Positions 34,736-43,568 are shown, counted from the stretch's first letter. The stretch is 64,000 nucleotides of DNA from Pseudomonas sp. GR 6-02 (GCF_001655615.1 NZ_CP011567.1:1435001-1499000), one strand, 5' to 3'. Translations and numbers: made by a program. The notes: generated by a model from the sequence alone, not told the origin.

Positions 34736-34897
34736 GGTGTGTTCCCCTCATGGTGACTAGAGACAGGCAACACAAATAGCCCCGGGCGACGCGCAATGAA
34801 AGTGCCTATACGAAGGCTTTACGGCACTTGTCGTGATCGATATGAACACCTTATTAATTTATGATCCCAGCCTTTCCCCCGCCGATTCCGAGCTGCC

Positions 34898-35386
34898 ATG
34901 AACACCGTCATCCGCCACGTCATTCCCGCTGACCTGGACCGTTGCTACGCCATCGAAACCGTTGCCTACGAAGGCGACGAAGCCGCCACCCGCGAGAAAA
35001 TCGCCACCCGCATCGCCACTTGGCCCGAGGGCTTCATCGTCGCCGAAGTGGATGGCGTTGTAGCCGGTTTCGTCAATTCCGGTGCGGCGTTCGAGGTGGA
35101 AATGTCGGACGAGGCGTTCAAGGAACTGATCGGCCACGACCCGGCCGGTCCGCATGTGGTGATCATGTCGGTGGTGGTGCATCCGGATTATCAGGGGCAA
35201 GGCCTGGCGAAACGCTTGATGGGTGAATTCATCCAGCGCATGCGCGCACTGAACAAGGCCAGCATCCACCTGATGTGCAAAGAGCGGCACATTGCGCTGT
35301 ATGCCGGGTTTGGGTTTGTCTATATCAAGCCTTCGGCGTCCGACCATGGCGGGATGGCGTGGCATGAGATGGTGCTCACCCTCTGA
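34898..35386 (+). CDS. GNAT family N-acetyltransferase
   Basis: This 162-residue acetyltransferase has the acetyl-CoA motif MSVVVHPDYQGQGLAKRLMG (about 89-108) and the closing LYAGFGFVYIKPSASDHGG. It resembles the arylalkylamine N-acetyltransferase-like bacterial group (the SAS/HGG-type ending). The substrate is unknown. The start codon ATG is clear, although the ribosome binding site is weak. Confidence 0.85.
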   Translation: MNTVIRHVIPADLDRCYAIETVAYEGDEAATREKIATRIATWPEGFIVAEVDGVVAGFVNSGAAFEVEMSDEAFKELIGHDPAGPHVVIMSVVVHPDYQGQGLAKRLMGEFIQRMRALNKASIHLMCKERHIALYAGFGFVYIKPSASDHGGMAWHEMVLTL

Positions 35387-35390
35387 TTGA

Positions 35391-35417
35391 TCGTTCCAAC
35401 GCAGAGCGTGGTAACGA
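35391..35417. repeat. Degenerate palindrome of a third repeat family
   Basis: TCGTTCC-AACGCAGAGCGTGG-TAACGA has imperfect dyad symmetry centred on the GCAGAGC. It resembles the TCGTTCCCACGCTCTGCG palindromes common between Pseudomonas genes. It lies between two convergent stops (35386 and 35426). Confidence 0.6.
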
Positions 35418-35425
35418 CCAATCCT

Positions 35426-36031
35426 CTAATAGAGACTATCGCGCACCCTGGCCGGCGCTTCCCGGTCGTACGTCTCGGCATCGAACTGCCCATCGTTCAG
35501 CCGTTTGTGAAACGCGCCGGCGGTCGGTAGGGCAGAGCGGTCGAGGTAGCGCTCGGGGTTCCACAAATCCGAACGAACAATCGCTTTCGAACAATGGAAA
35601 TACGCCGCTTCCACCGTCACCAGCATTACCGTGCGCGCCGGTTTGCCATTGACGGCAAAACTCTCCAGCAATGCCGGTTCGGCGCTGATCTGCGCCGTGC
35701 CGTTGACCCGCAGCGTCTCGCCGATCCCCGGAATGATGAACAGCAGCGATACCCGCGAGTCGAGCACGACATTGCGCAGCGTGTCGATGCGGTTGTTGCC
35801 GGGGCGATCCGGGATCGCCAGCGTGCGCTCATCGATGATCCGCACAAAACCCGGCGTATCGCCGCGCGGTGAGCCGTCCATGCCGTCGGGGCCGACCGAG
35901 CTGATAATCACCAGCGGCGAGGCGCGGACCATCGCCTGATAGTCCTCGTTCAAAAACGGGATCTGCTTGCGCACCGCGCGCTCATGGGGCAGGCCGTAGA
36001 TCGCTTCCAGCGCTTCGATTGAATTCAACAT
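35426..36031 (-). CDS. Pyridoxamine 5'-phosphate oxidase family flavoprotein
   Basis: This 201-residue split-barrel flavoprotein opens with MLNSIEALEAIYGLPHERAVRKQIPFL. It has VIISSVGPDGMDGSPRGD (about 40-57) and DRPGNNRIDTLRNV (about 82-95), which form the FMN phosphate site in this subgroup. It probably uses FMN or F420-like cofactors on an unknown substrate and is not the vitamin B6 enzyme itself. The start at 36031 has GGAGGG upstream; the longer frame belongs to a shadow of the next gene. It ends 19 bases from that gene and is likely co-transcribed with it. Confidence 0.82.
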   Translation of the reverse strand: MLNSIEALEAIYGLPHERAVRKQIPFLNEDYQAMVRASPLVIISSVGPDGMDGSPRGDTPGFVRIIDERTLAIPDRPGNNRIDTLRNVVLDSRVSLLFIIPGIGETLRVNGTAQISAEPALLESFAVNGKPARTVMLVTVEAAYFHCSKAIVRSDLWNPERYLDRSALPTAGAFHKRLNDGQFDAETYDREAPARVRDSLY

Positions 36032-36050
36032 TCGTTCATCCCTCCATGAA

Positions 36051-36536
36051 TCAGAAAACCAGTCCCATCCGTCGTTCGTAACCGATCCGGCCTTTGTACG
36101 CTTCGCCGCTGTCGACAAAACCGTATTTGGCATACAGCGCGATGGCCGATTCATTGTCGGCATCCACCGACAACTCCAGCCCCTTGATCTCCGGCCAGGC
36201 CTGACGCGCAACCTCCGGCAACGCCAGCAGACAGGCCTTGCCATAACCCTTGCCCTGGGCACGGTGATCGACTTGCAGGGCGTGCAGGGTGGCACTGTGT
36301 TCGTTAGCCCAGGCCGGCAGCACTGGCGGGCGCTTGAGCAGCAGGAAGGCCACCGGAACCTCTTCGGCCAGCAGGGCAAAGCCTTTGACGCCAGGGCCCG
36401 GTTTGGACAGCAAGGTGTGCAATGCACCGTGGATGTCGCCGGAGAATCTGATTTGTTCGGCGTGGATTTCGATGGCCTCGACCTGTTGGCGCTGCAAGGC
36501 GTTCAGGCTTTCGTAAGGCACGAGTCGGGCTGTCAC
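36051..36536 (-). CDS. GNAT family N-acetyltransferase
   Basis: This acetyltransferase of about 161 residues has the acetyl-CoA motif LQVDHRAQGKGYGKACLLAL (about 87-106) and the SVDADNESAIALYAKYGFV segment. The substrate is unknown. I chose the GTG at 36536 because AAGGA lies 7-8 bases upstream; no ATG gives a sensible N-terminus, though an ATG at 36593 opens the frame. It is the first gene of a two-gene minus-strand unit with the flavoprotein. Confidence 0.78.
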   Translation of the reverse strand: MTARLVPYESLNALQRQQVEAIEIHAEQIRFSGDIHGALHTLLSKPGPGVKGFALLAEEVPVAFLLLKRPPVLPAWANEHSATLHALQVDHRAQGKGYGKACLLALPEVARQAWPEIKGLELSVDADNESAIALYAKYGFVDSGEAYKGRIGYERRMGLVF

Positions 36537-36676
36537 TGGAGTGTCCTTTTTCCAACACAAATGAGCCTCGGATTCTAGCGAGTTTGCCTCCATGGATTAT
36601 TTTTATTTCGGTTGTCGATTTGGCTTTTCGCCAGACGACTAAAGGTGTCTTCAACAAAAAAACGTGGAGAACCCTC

Positions 36677-37102
36677 ATGAACGCTCAGACACAAATCCAT
36701 AACTTGATCGAGAACTACCGTCAGGCAGTCATCGCCAAGGATGTGGAAAAGGTCATGGCCCTGTACGCCGACGACATCGTCTCCTTCGATGCCGTCAAAG
36801 CCCTGCAATTCAAGGGCAAGGCGGCCTACCGTGCGCATTGGCAGGAATGCATGGAGATGTGCCCCGGCCCGCATATTTTCGAGTTCCATGAAATCGACGT
36901 CGTGCCGTCGCAGGAGATCGCTTTCGCTCACTGGCTGGCGCATTGCGGCGGCACCAATGAAAAGGGTGAAACCCAGGCGTGCTGGATGCGCGTCACCGCG
37001 TGCTATCGGCAGGAAGCGGGGCTCTGGCAGATCGTCCACGAACACTGGTCGGCTCCGTTCGACATGACCAGCGGCGCGGCGCTGTTCAACCTGGAACCCT
37101 GA
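36677..37102 (+). CDS. SnoaL-like/NTF2-fold protein
   Basis: This 141-residue protein has the NTF2-like fold pattern: an N-terminal helix (IHNLIENYRQAVIAKDVEKVMALYADDIVSFD) and C-terminal strands ending RQEAGLWQIVHEHWSAPFD. It belongs to the SgcJ/ketosteroid-isomerase-like group, often linked to ECF42 operons with YciI proteins as here. Its catalytic role is unknown. GGAGA lies 8 bases before the start. It is 98 bases upstream of the yciI-like gene. Confidence 0.82.
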   Translation: MNAQTQIHNLIENYRQAVIAKDVEKVMALYADDIVSFDAVKALQFKGKAAYRAHWQECMEMCPGPHIFEFHEIDVVPSQEIAFAHWLAHCGGTNEKGETQACWMRVTACYRQEAGLWQIVHEHWSAPFDMTSGAALFNLEP

Positions 37103-37200
37103 TGGTCGGGTTGTTTATCGGAAAGCAGCGCCAAAGCGCCAATCGACAGCCATAGTTGATCAGTTCGGTCACGGCAAAGCCGCCTGAAATGGAGAGTCCC

Positions 37201-37545
37201 ATGAAGTATCTATGCCTGGTCTACAGCAACGAGCACGAATTGCACTCGCTGCCCGAAAGCCCCAACGACGCCGAGTGCATGGCCTATGCCGAGTCGATCC
37301 AGGGCAGTGGCCGGATGATCGCCGCCGAAGCGCTGGAGTCGGTGCAGACCGCGACCACCGTGCGCATGCGCAACGGCAAAATGTCGATCACCGACGGCCC
37401 GTTCGCTGAAACCAAGGAGCAGTTGGCCGGCTTCTACCTGATCGATGCCAAAGACCTCAATGAAGCCCTCCAGGTCGCCGGTAACATTCCGGCGGCCCGG
37501 GTCGGCTGCGTCGAGGTGCGGCCCGTTCGCCAGTTAAATCCCTGA
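37201..37545 (+). CDS. YciI/DGPF-domain protein
   Basis: This 114-residue ferredoxin-like-fold protein has the DGPF motif in full (ITDGPFAETKEQLAGFYLID, about 60-79), preceded by MKYLCLVYSNE. YciI/DGPF proteins are the standard genomic partner of ECF42 sigma factors and are thought to be their targets or effectors. GGAGAG lies just upstream. It is followed after 25 bases by a short leader ORF and then the ECF42 gene. Confidence 0.9.
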   Translation: MKYLCLVYSNEHELHSLPESPNDAECMAYAESIQGSGRMIAAEALESVQTATTVRMRNGKMSITDGPFAETKEQLAGFYLIDAKDLNEALQVAGNIPAARVGCVEVRPVRQLNP

Positions 37546-37570
37546 GTAATCCTCACAACGGAGTTCTTTT

Positions 37571-37621
37571 ATGAGTGCGCAATACGTCCAGCGAAAAATG
37601 GCCCCAGGCATGCCGGACTGA
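37571..37621 (+). CDS. Candidate 16-residue leader peptide ahead of the ECF42 gene
   Basis: ATG at 37571 with GGAG 8 bases upstream encodes MSAQYVQRKMAPGMPD, then TGA. The TGA shares its last base with the ATG of the sigma gene (TGATG). The sigma gene has no good ribosome binding site of its own, so its translation may depend on this leader. It could also be a leftover from an ancestral upstream gene. Confidence 0.5.
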   Translation: MSAQYVQRKMAPGMPD

Positions 37622-38856
37622 TGCCGGGCGAATCGGTACGGGCGCAAGTCGAGCAGGTTTACCGCGACGAGTCGCGGCGAATCCTGGCGACCCTGATCCG
37701 CTTGCTCGGCGATTTCGATCTCGCCGAAGAAGCGCTGCACGAGGCGTTCTTCGTCGCGGTCGAGCGCTGGCAGCGCGACGGCGTGCCGGACAATCCGCGC
37801 ACCTGGCTGGTGTCTACTGGCCGTTTCAAGGCCATCGATGTGTTGCGTCGGCGCGCGCGTTTTAACGCGTCCCGGCCGTTGTTGATCGCTCAACTGGAGG
37901 CGCTGGAACAGGCCGACTGGAGTGACGAAGACGTGGAAGACGATCGCCTGCGCCTGATCTTCACCTGTTGTCACCCGGCACTGGCGGCGGACGCTCAAGT
38001 GCCGCTGACCCTGCGTGAAGTCTGCGACCTGACCACGGAAGAAATCGCCCGGGCATTCCTCTCGGCACCGGCCACCATCGCCCAGCGCATCGTGCGCGCC
38101 AAGGCCAAGATCCGTGACGCGAAAATCCCATACCAAGTGCCCACCCTGACGGAACTGCCCGAGCGACTCGACAGCGTGTTGCGGGTGATTTACCTGGTGT
38201 TCAACGAAGGGTATTCGGCGTCCATCGGCAACGAACTGATCCGTGAAGACCTGACGCGCGAAGCGATTCGTCTCGGTCGGTTGTTGATGGAGCTGTTGCC
38301 TGAACCGGAGGTGATGGGGCTGCTGGCGCTGATGCTGTTGCATGAGTCCCGGCGTCCGGCCAGGACCTCCGCGAGCGGTGAGCTGATTGTGCTGGATGAA
38401 CAGGATCGCTCGTTGTGGAACGCCGAGCTGATTGCCGAAGGCTGCGCCTTGATTGAGCGGGCGCTGACGACACGGCGCTTCGGACCTTATTGCCTGCAAG
38501 CGGCGATTGCCGCGGTGCATGCCGAAGCGCCCTCGGCGGCAGAGACGGACTGGGCGCAGATTGTCGGTCTGTACGACGTGCTGCTGCGGGCGGTGCCGTC
38601 GCCGGTGATCGAACTGAACCGCGCGGCGGCGCTGTCCAGGCGCGATGGCCCGCAGGCCGGGCTGACGTTGATCGAAGGGATTCTGGCCCGGGGCGAGTTG
38701 CTGGATTACCACCTGGCGCATTCGGCACGGGCAGAGTTTTGCCGGCAGTTGGGAAGGGTGGAAGAGGCGCGAGCGGCGTATCAGCGGGCGCTGGAATTGA
38801 CACAGCAGGTGCCGGAACGGCGGTTTATCGAGGGGCGGCTCCGGGCGTTGGAGTGA
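37621..38856 (+). CDS. ECF42-type RNA polymerase sigma factor with C-terminal TPR-like domain
   Basis: This 411-residue sigma factor has an N-terminal sigma core (region 2 about 10-75: DESRRILATLIRLLGDFDLAEEALHEAFFVAVERW; region 4 about 110-165: LTLREVCDLTTEEIARAFLSAPATIAQRI). A long C-terminal extension (about 180-411) has helical repeats ending LGRVEEARAAYQRALEL. This layout with a DGPF partner defines ECF42, which lacks an anti-sigma factor and uses the extension for control. It sits in a probable operon: SnoaL-like, YciI, leader, sigma. Confidence 0.92.
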   Translation: MPGESVRAQVEQVYRDESRRILATLIRLLGDFDLAEEALHEAFFVAVERWQRDGVPDNPRTWLVSTGRFKAIDVLRRRARFNASRPLLIAQLEALEQADWSDEDVEDDRLRLIFTCCHPALAADAQVPLTLREVCDLTTEEIARAFLSAPATIAQRIVRAKAKIRDAKIPYQVPTLTELPERLDSVLRVIYLVFNEGYSASIGNELIREDLTREAIRLGRLLMELLPEPEVMGLLALMLLHESRRPARTSASGELIVLDEQDRSLWNAELIAEGCALIERALTTRRFGPYCLQAAIAAVHAEAPSAAETDWAQIVGLYDVLLRAVPSPVIELNRAAALSRRDGPQAGLTLIEGILARGELLDYHLAHSARAEFCRQLGRVEEARAAYQRALELTQQVPERRFIEGRLRALE

Positions 38857-38887
38857 TGTGATTTCACCGGCCCCATCGCGGGCACCG

Positions 38888-39742
38888 CTATTCCAGCATC
38901 TTGCCCAATAACCAACTCCCCGCTGGCCCCGGCGGGTGCAAACGCGACCACAGCGCATCGACATACACCGGTTTTGGCCAGCCGCGCACTTTCAATTCCA
39001 CCAACGAACCAGCCCCGAACCGCCCCACCAGCCATCGCGGCAACGGTGCCCAGCCGAACCCGCCCTGGGCCATTTCCAGCAGCATCAGGTAACTTGGCGC
39101 CGACCAGACCCGCCCCTTCGCGCGGCTTTCATACGGATTGACGATCGTCGCCAGACGCAGTTCGCGGTGCTGTTGCAGCACGTCCTGATCGATGTCGTTC
39201 AGCGTCGCCAATGGGTGCGCGTGGGACACGAACAGGGCGATTTCCGTGCGCTCGTCCACCGTCGAACTGACCAGGTCCGGCGGGTAGCTGTCCTGCATTT
39301 CGGCGAAGGCGACGTGCGCGCGGCCGCGTTGTACCAGTGCTACCAGGTCATCGCATTCGGCAATCAGGCATTCAAGTTCCAGGTCCGGGTAACGCTGCTC
39401 GAAAGCACTGAGCGCCGCTTCGAAACGGTCGGACTGGTAAGTGTCGGAAATCGCCACGGTCAACTTTGGCTCGATGCCTTGGGACAGTTGGCTGGCGGTC
39501 ATTTCCAGACGGCTGGTGGCGGCCAGAATCTCCTCGGCCCGTTGCAGCATGACGTGCCCGGCCGGGGTCAGGCTCGGCTTGCGGCTGCTGCGGTCGAAGA
39601 GGACAAGGTTCAGGTCGATTTCCAGGCTCGCCACGGCGGCGCTGATGGTCGACTGACTGCGCCCGAGCTTGCGCGCCGCGGCGGAAAACGAGCCTTGGGT
39701 CGCGGCCTCTACAAACGCCAGCAACACTTCGTGGGAAGCCAT
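38888..39742 (-). CDS. LysR family transcriptional regulator
   Basis: This 284-residue regulator has an N-terminal winged helix (AAARKLGRSQSTISAAVASLEIDL, about 21-44) and a LysR effector domain. It is divergent from a PACE-family efflux gene, an arrangement known for AceR-AceI type pairs, so it probably activates that gene in response to a cationic biocide or polyamine. The 89-base gap would contain the binding site; no unambiguous T-N11-A site was chosen. Confidence 0.9.
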   Translation of the reverse strand: MASHEVLLAFVEAATQGSFSAAARKLGRSQSTISAAVASLEIDLNLVLFDRSSRKPSLTPAGHVMLQRAEEILAATSRLEMTASQLSQGIEPKLTVAISDTYQSDRFEAALSAFEQRYPDLELECLIAECDDLVALVQRGRAHVAFAEMQDSYPPDLVSSTVDERTEIALFVSHAHPLATLNDIDQDVLQQHRELRLATIVNPYESRAKGRVWSAPSYLMLLEMAQGGFGWAPLPRWLVGRFGAGSLVELKVRGWPKPVYVDALWSRLHPPGPAGSWLLGKMLE

Positions 39743-39831
39743 GAACTATCGCCTTGATCGATGGTTATTGGTTATGAAGTATCGGTTCGATGGCAGATCA
39801 TGGCAACCACAGTCACTCAGGGAGTCTGGCC

Positions 39832-40272
39832 ATGAACGCCAACAAATCCATCACTGAACGCATCTTCCAGGCCATCGGTTTCGAGCTGCTGGCCGTTTTG
39901 ATCTGTACCCCACTGCTGGCCTGGATCATGGACAAACCCATTTTGGAAATGGGCGTGGCAACCATGGCGATTGCAGCCCTTGCCCTGGCCTGGAACGTGG
40001 TCTTCAACGGCCTGTTCGACCGCATGCTCAAGCGCTTCGCCATTGTGCGTAACGCTTGGATCCGCGTGGTGCATGCGCTGTTGTTCGAAGGCGGGCTGGT
40101 GGCGTTTGGGGTGCCGTTGATTGCCTGGTGGCTGAAGATCAGCCTGTGGCAGGCGTTCCTGCTGGACATCGGCGTGCTGCTGTTTTTCCTGCCGTACACC
40201 TACGTGTATCACTGGGGTTACGACGTGGTGCGGGAGCGGCTATTACTGCGCAGGGCCTGCGAAGGCTATTGA
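39832..40272 (+). CDS. PACE family multidrug/biocide efflux transporter
   Basis: This 146-residue inner-membrane protein has four hydrophobic helices (about 12-32, 40-60, 82-102, 110-130) in two tandem bacterial transmembrane-pair domains. RIFQAIGFELLAVLICTPL starts the first and RVVHALLFEGGLVAFGVPL the second; the repeated E/xGLxx pattern with an acidic residue in the helix is diagnostic. PACE proteins export chlorhexidine, acriflavine or short diamines using a proton gradient. Start at 39832 follows GGGAG. Confidence 0.88.
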   Translation: MNANKSITERIFQAIGFELLAVLICTPLLAWIMDKPILEMGVATMAIAALALAWNVVFNGLFDRMLKRFAIVRNAWIRVVHALLFEGGLVAFGVPLIAWWLKISLWQAFLLDIGVLLFFLPYTYVYHWGYDVVRERLLLRRACEGY

Positions 40273-40278
40273 ATGACC

Positions 40279-40370
40279 TGTAGGAGCGAGGCTTGCCCGC
40301 GAAAGCGGTTTCACAGTCAGAGTCATCGTTGAATGTGAAACCGCTTTCGCGGGCAAGCCTCGCTCCTACA
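40279..40370. repeat. Perfect long inverted repeat, 37-base arms
   Basis: The arms (40279-40315 and 40334-40370) are exact inverse complements over 37 bases with an 18-base loop. The outer 24 bases are the GTAGGAGCGAGGCTTGCCCG family arm; the inner 13 (AGCGGTTTCACA and inverse) extend it. It lies between the convergent PACE and pit stops, 6 and 14 bases away, and probably terminates both transcripts. Confidence 0.95.
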
Positions 40371-40384
40371 CAGGTTGTGTATGG

Positions 40385-42001
40385 TCAGAACAGCTTGGTG
40401 AACAACCAGTACAAGCTGCCCGACAACACAATCGCCGCCGGCAAGGTCAGCACCCAGGCCATCAGCAGGTTGCGGATGGTCTTCATCTGCAAGCCGCCAC
40501 CGTTGGCGACCATGGTCCCGGCCACGCCTGAAGACAACACGTGGGTGGTCGATACCGGCAGGCCGAACATGTCGGCGGCGCCGATGGTCAGCATCGCCAC
40601 GGTTTCTGCCGAGGCGCCTTGGGCGTAGGTCAGGTGCGTCTTGCCGATTTTCTCGCCGACCGTCACCACGATGCGTTTCCAGCCGACCATGGTGCCCAGC
40701 CCCAGGGCGATGGCCACCGCGATCTTCACCCACAGCGGAATGAACCGCGTGGCGTTGTCGATCTGTTGCTTGAACAGTTGCAGCTTGCCGGTGGTGTCGG
40801 CGTCGAAGTTTCCGACCTTGTTCTTGTCCATCAGGCGAATGGTTTCGCTGGTCAGGTACATGTCGTTGCGCACGTTGCCCATCGCTTCGGCCGGGACTTT
40901 CGACAGCGAGCCGTAACCCTTCACTTCGTTACCGATCTGGCCCGCCAACGCGGCGAGGGCGGGGATCAGTTGCGGGGTGGCTTCCTTGTTGCGCATGTAG
41001 TCGGTCAGCACCGGGCGTGGATCGGTGGGCATCGGCAGCGGTGTGTTTCTCATCAGGGCTTGCTGGGTGACTTCGGCCACCGCGGCGAATTGCAAGGCCT
41101 GATCCGCCGGCATGGTGCGGTTCAATGCATACGCCATCGGCAGCGTGCCCACCAGAATCAGCATGATCAGGCCCATGCCTTTCTGGCCGTCGTTGGAGCC
41201 GTGGGCGAAGGACACGCCGGTGCAGGTCAGAATCAACATGCCGCGAATCCACCACGGTGGCGGGGTGTCGCCTTTCGGCGCCTTGTACAGTGCGCGATTT
41301 TTGACGAAGACACGCAACGCCAGCAGCAACAACGCGGCGAATGCGAAGCCGATCAGCGGCGACAGCAGCAACGCGTAACCGACCTTGGTCGCCTGGGCCC
41401 AGTCCACGCCACTGGTGCCGTCGCGGCCGTGCATCAAGGCATTGGCCACGCCGACACCGATGATCGAACCGATCAGGGTGTGCGACGAAGAAGCCGGCAA
41501 ACCCAGCCACCAGGTGCCGAGGTTCCACAGAATGGCGGCGATCAACAGGGCGAAGATCATCGCGAAACCGGCAGAGGAGCCGACCTGCAGAATCAGCTCC
41601 ACCGGCAACAGGGCGATGATGCCGAACGCCACCGCGCCGCTCGACAGCAACACCCCCAGGAAGTTGAAGAACCCGGACCAGGCCACGGCGAAATTCGGTG
41701 GCAAGGAGTGGGTGTAAATCACCGTCGCCACGGCGTTGGCGGTGTCGTGAAAACCGTTGACGAACTCAAAGCCCAAGGCAATCAGCAGTGCCACGCCCAA
41801 CAGCAGAAACGGCGTCCAGGTGGTGACCACCGTGCCGAGTTCGCTCATGTCGTGCATCAGGCTGTAGGCGGTGAACAACAGCCCGCTGCCCAGCACGGCA
41901 AAGAACATCACGAAGGTGAGCAGGCCGGGTTTTTTATCGAACTGCGGCCTGGCGCCACTGGCGGGCGCCTGGGAGGCGGCGGTGAAGGAAGGCGTAGCCA
42001 T
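40385..42001 (-). CDS. pit: Inorganic phosphate transporter, PiT family
   Basis: This 538-residue inner-membrane phosphate symporter has the paired PiT signatures: GFEFVNGFHDTANAVATVIYT near residue 85 and FAHGSNDGQKGMG near residue 290. ASSSHTLIGSIIG and PVSTTHVLSSGVAGT mark the two halves. About ten to twelve membrane helices are visible, and the large middle loop is hydrophilic. ATG at 42001 is chosen over TTG 42010. It is transcribed alone; no phoU-like gene is adjacent. Confidence 0.94.
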   Translation of the reverse strand: MATPSFTAASQAPASGARPQFDKKPGLLTFVMFFAVLGSGLLFTAYSLMHDMSELGTVVTTWTPFLLLGVALLIALGFEFVNGFHDTANAVATVIYTHSLPPNFAVAWSGFFNFLGVLLSSGAVAFGIIALLPVELILQVGSSAGFAMIFALLIAAILWNLGTWWLGLPASSSHTLIGSIIGVGVANALMHGRDGTSGVDWAQATKVGYALLLSPLIGFAFAALLLLALRVFVKNRALYKAPKGDTPPPWWIRGMLILTCTGVSFAHGSNDGQKGMGLIMLILVGTLPMAYALNRTMPADQALQFAAVAEVTQQALMRNTPLPMPTDPRPVLTDYMRNKEATPQLIPALAALAGQIGNEVKGYGSLSKVPAEAMGNVRNDMYLTSETIRLMDKNKVGNFDADTTGKLQLFKQQIDNATRFIPLWVKIAVAIALGLGTMVGWKRIVVTVGEKIGKTHLTYAQGASAETVAMLTIGAADMFGLPVSTTHVLSSGVAGTMVANGGGLQMKTIRNLLMAWVLTLPAAIVLSGSLYWLFTKLF

Positions 42002-42123
42002 GCCGGACAATCCTGAGCAGAGAAGGAGTATCGGCCATGATCGTTGCTAAATATTACAGTGAGACTGCGCTGGGTCAGTGTTTGGTTTTTTTGTGATGCC
42101 GGATGCTAAGGCAGGCAAATACC

Positions 42124-42247
42124 TGTGGCGAGGGAGCTTGCTCCCGTTCGGCTGCGAAGCAGTCGTAAAACCAGAGAATTCTGTTTGAATGAATAAACCG
42201 GATAGGGGCCGCTGCGCAGCCCAGCGGGAGCAAGCTCCCTCGCCACA
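42124..42247. repeat. Long convergent REP pair, copy 4
   Basis: Arms TGTGGCGAGGGAGCTTGCTC and inverse span 124 bases, with CGGCTGCGAAGCAGTCG and GGGGCCGCTGCGCAGCCC inside. Orientation is the same as copies 2 and 3. It lies between the pit start and the end of the ZntB-like gene, the only copy not directly behind a gene on its own strand side. Confidence 0.92.
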
Positions 42248-42270
42248 AGGTATCGGTGATGATGGACGGT

Positions 42271-43293
42271 TTAATAATCGCGCCGCTTACGAAACGCCCA
42301 GCGCCCGGCAATCAGGGTAAACGTCGCCACCAGTGCCACCAGAATCCAGAACCCCTCCGGATCCCCGGCAAGCGGCACCCCGCCGACGTTCATGCCGAAG
42401 AAACCGGCAATGATGTTGATCGGCAGCGCCAACACCGTGACCACGGTCAGGGTGAACAGCGTGCGGTTGCTCTGTTCGTTGAGATTGGCGGCGATTTCTT
42501 CCTGTAATAGCTTGATCCGCTCACCTAGGGCGGTGAGGTCGTTGATGATCAGCGCAAACTCCTCGGTGGATTTGCGCAGCTCCTTGACGTCCTCCTTCTG
42601 CAACCATTGCGGCGGGCGATTGAGCAGGCGCAGCAACGAGCCCGGCTCCAGCGCCAGCAACCGTTGCAGGCGCACCAGCACCCGGCGGTTGGCGCCCAGT
42701 TCGGCGCGGTTGGTGGACAGGCGCGACGACAGCAATTCATCTTCGATCTGATCGACACTGAGGCTGGTCTTGCGCACGATCTGCGTCAGCACTTCGCCCT
42801 GATCACGCAGCAAATGCACCAGCAATTCCAGCGGTGAGCGAAAGCATTCACCGGCCTTCACCGAAGAGCGCAGCTTGTCCACCGAGTGCAGCGGTTGCAG
42901 GCGCGCGCTGATGATCAGCCGACTGCGGGCGCAGACCCACAGCGTCGAGACATCCGAGGAAACCATGCTACTGAGGTTGAACACCACATCGTTGACCACC
43001 GCCAGCAACGCCGAATCGACATGCTCGATGCGCGTCGAACGCGACCCCTCGTGCAAGGCTTCGAAAAACTCGTCGGGCAATTCCAGATGGCTTTTCATCC
43101 AGCGCTCGCACGCCGCATGAGCCAGGTTCAGGTGCAGCCAGAGAAACTCATCACTGTCGTCCGGTTGTTGCAGGCAGTGCAGTGCCTTGGCCGAGTCGAT
43201 CTCTCGACCGCGCTCGCCGGGGCGAAAACTGAAACCGTAAAGCAGGCCGAACAGGTCGGAATCGCGATGGCGTTGATCAATGCTGTGGTTCAT
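42271..43293 (-). CDS. CorA-like divalent-cation transporter (ZntB type)
   Basis: This protein of about 340 residues has a large cytoplasmic N-terminal domain and two C-terminal membrane helices. The signature GMN occurs in NIIAGFFGMNVGGVPL near residue 300. LLYGFSFRPGERGREID and ARLQPLHSVDKLRSSV match the ZntB branch, which moves zinc, but magnesium transport cannot be excluded. Start ATG 43293 is preferred; GTG 43332 is an alternative. It ends just outside REP copy 4. Confidence 0.87.
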   Translation of the reverse strand: MNHSIDQRHRDSDLFGLLYGFSFRPGERGREIDSAKALHCLQQPDDSDEFLWLHLNLAHAACERWMKSHLELPDEFFEALHEGSRSTRIEHVDSALLAVVNDVVFNLSSMVSSDVSTLWVCARSRLIISARLQPLHSVDKLRSSVKAGECFRSPLELLVHLLRDQGEVLTQIVRKTSLSVDQIEDELLSSRLSTNRAELGANRRVLVRLQRLLALEPGSLLRLLNRPPQWLQKEDVKELRKSTEEFALIINDLTALGERIKLLQEEIAANLNEQSNRTLFTLTVVTVLALPINIIAGFFGMNVGGVPLAGDPEGFWILVALVATFTLIAGRWAFRKRRDY

Positions 43294-43568
43294 GAAGTCT
43301 CGCTGCGGGGAGGCGCCTGTCGCGGGTTTCACAGGTTCACTTGAGCCTCATCATTGCAAGCGCTCATGACGGTTTTGTGACGGCAAGGTGTACGCAAACG
43401 ATTGCGATACCGATGGTCGGATTTTCCTCAAGAACCGCTCTGGAACGCCGATCACGCTTGGGTTACGTTTGCGCGCCTTCGGCCAAGGGCCAACGTGGCA
43501 GACAGGGATGTCCGGATACTTTTCACGCCTTCATCCGCGTGCCTCATTCCTGTTTCGAGTACTTCCCG

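Noticed and set aside
35426..36427. Longer 333-codon form of the flavoprotein
   Set aside because: The first 130 codons lie over the adjacent acetyltransferase gene in another frame; ATG 36031 with GGAGGG gives the normal family start.
40541..42016. Plus-strand open frame of 491 codons opposite pit
   Set aside because: Reverse shadow of a strongly supported membrane transporter; Gln/His/Arg-rich with no family match.
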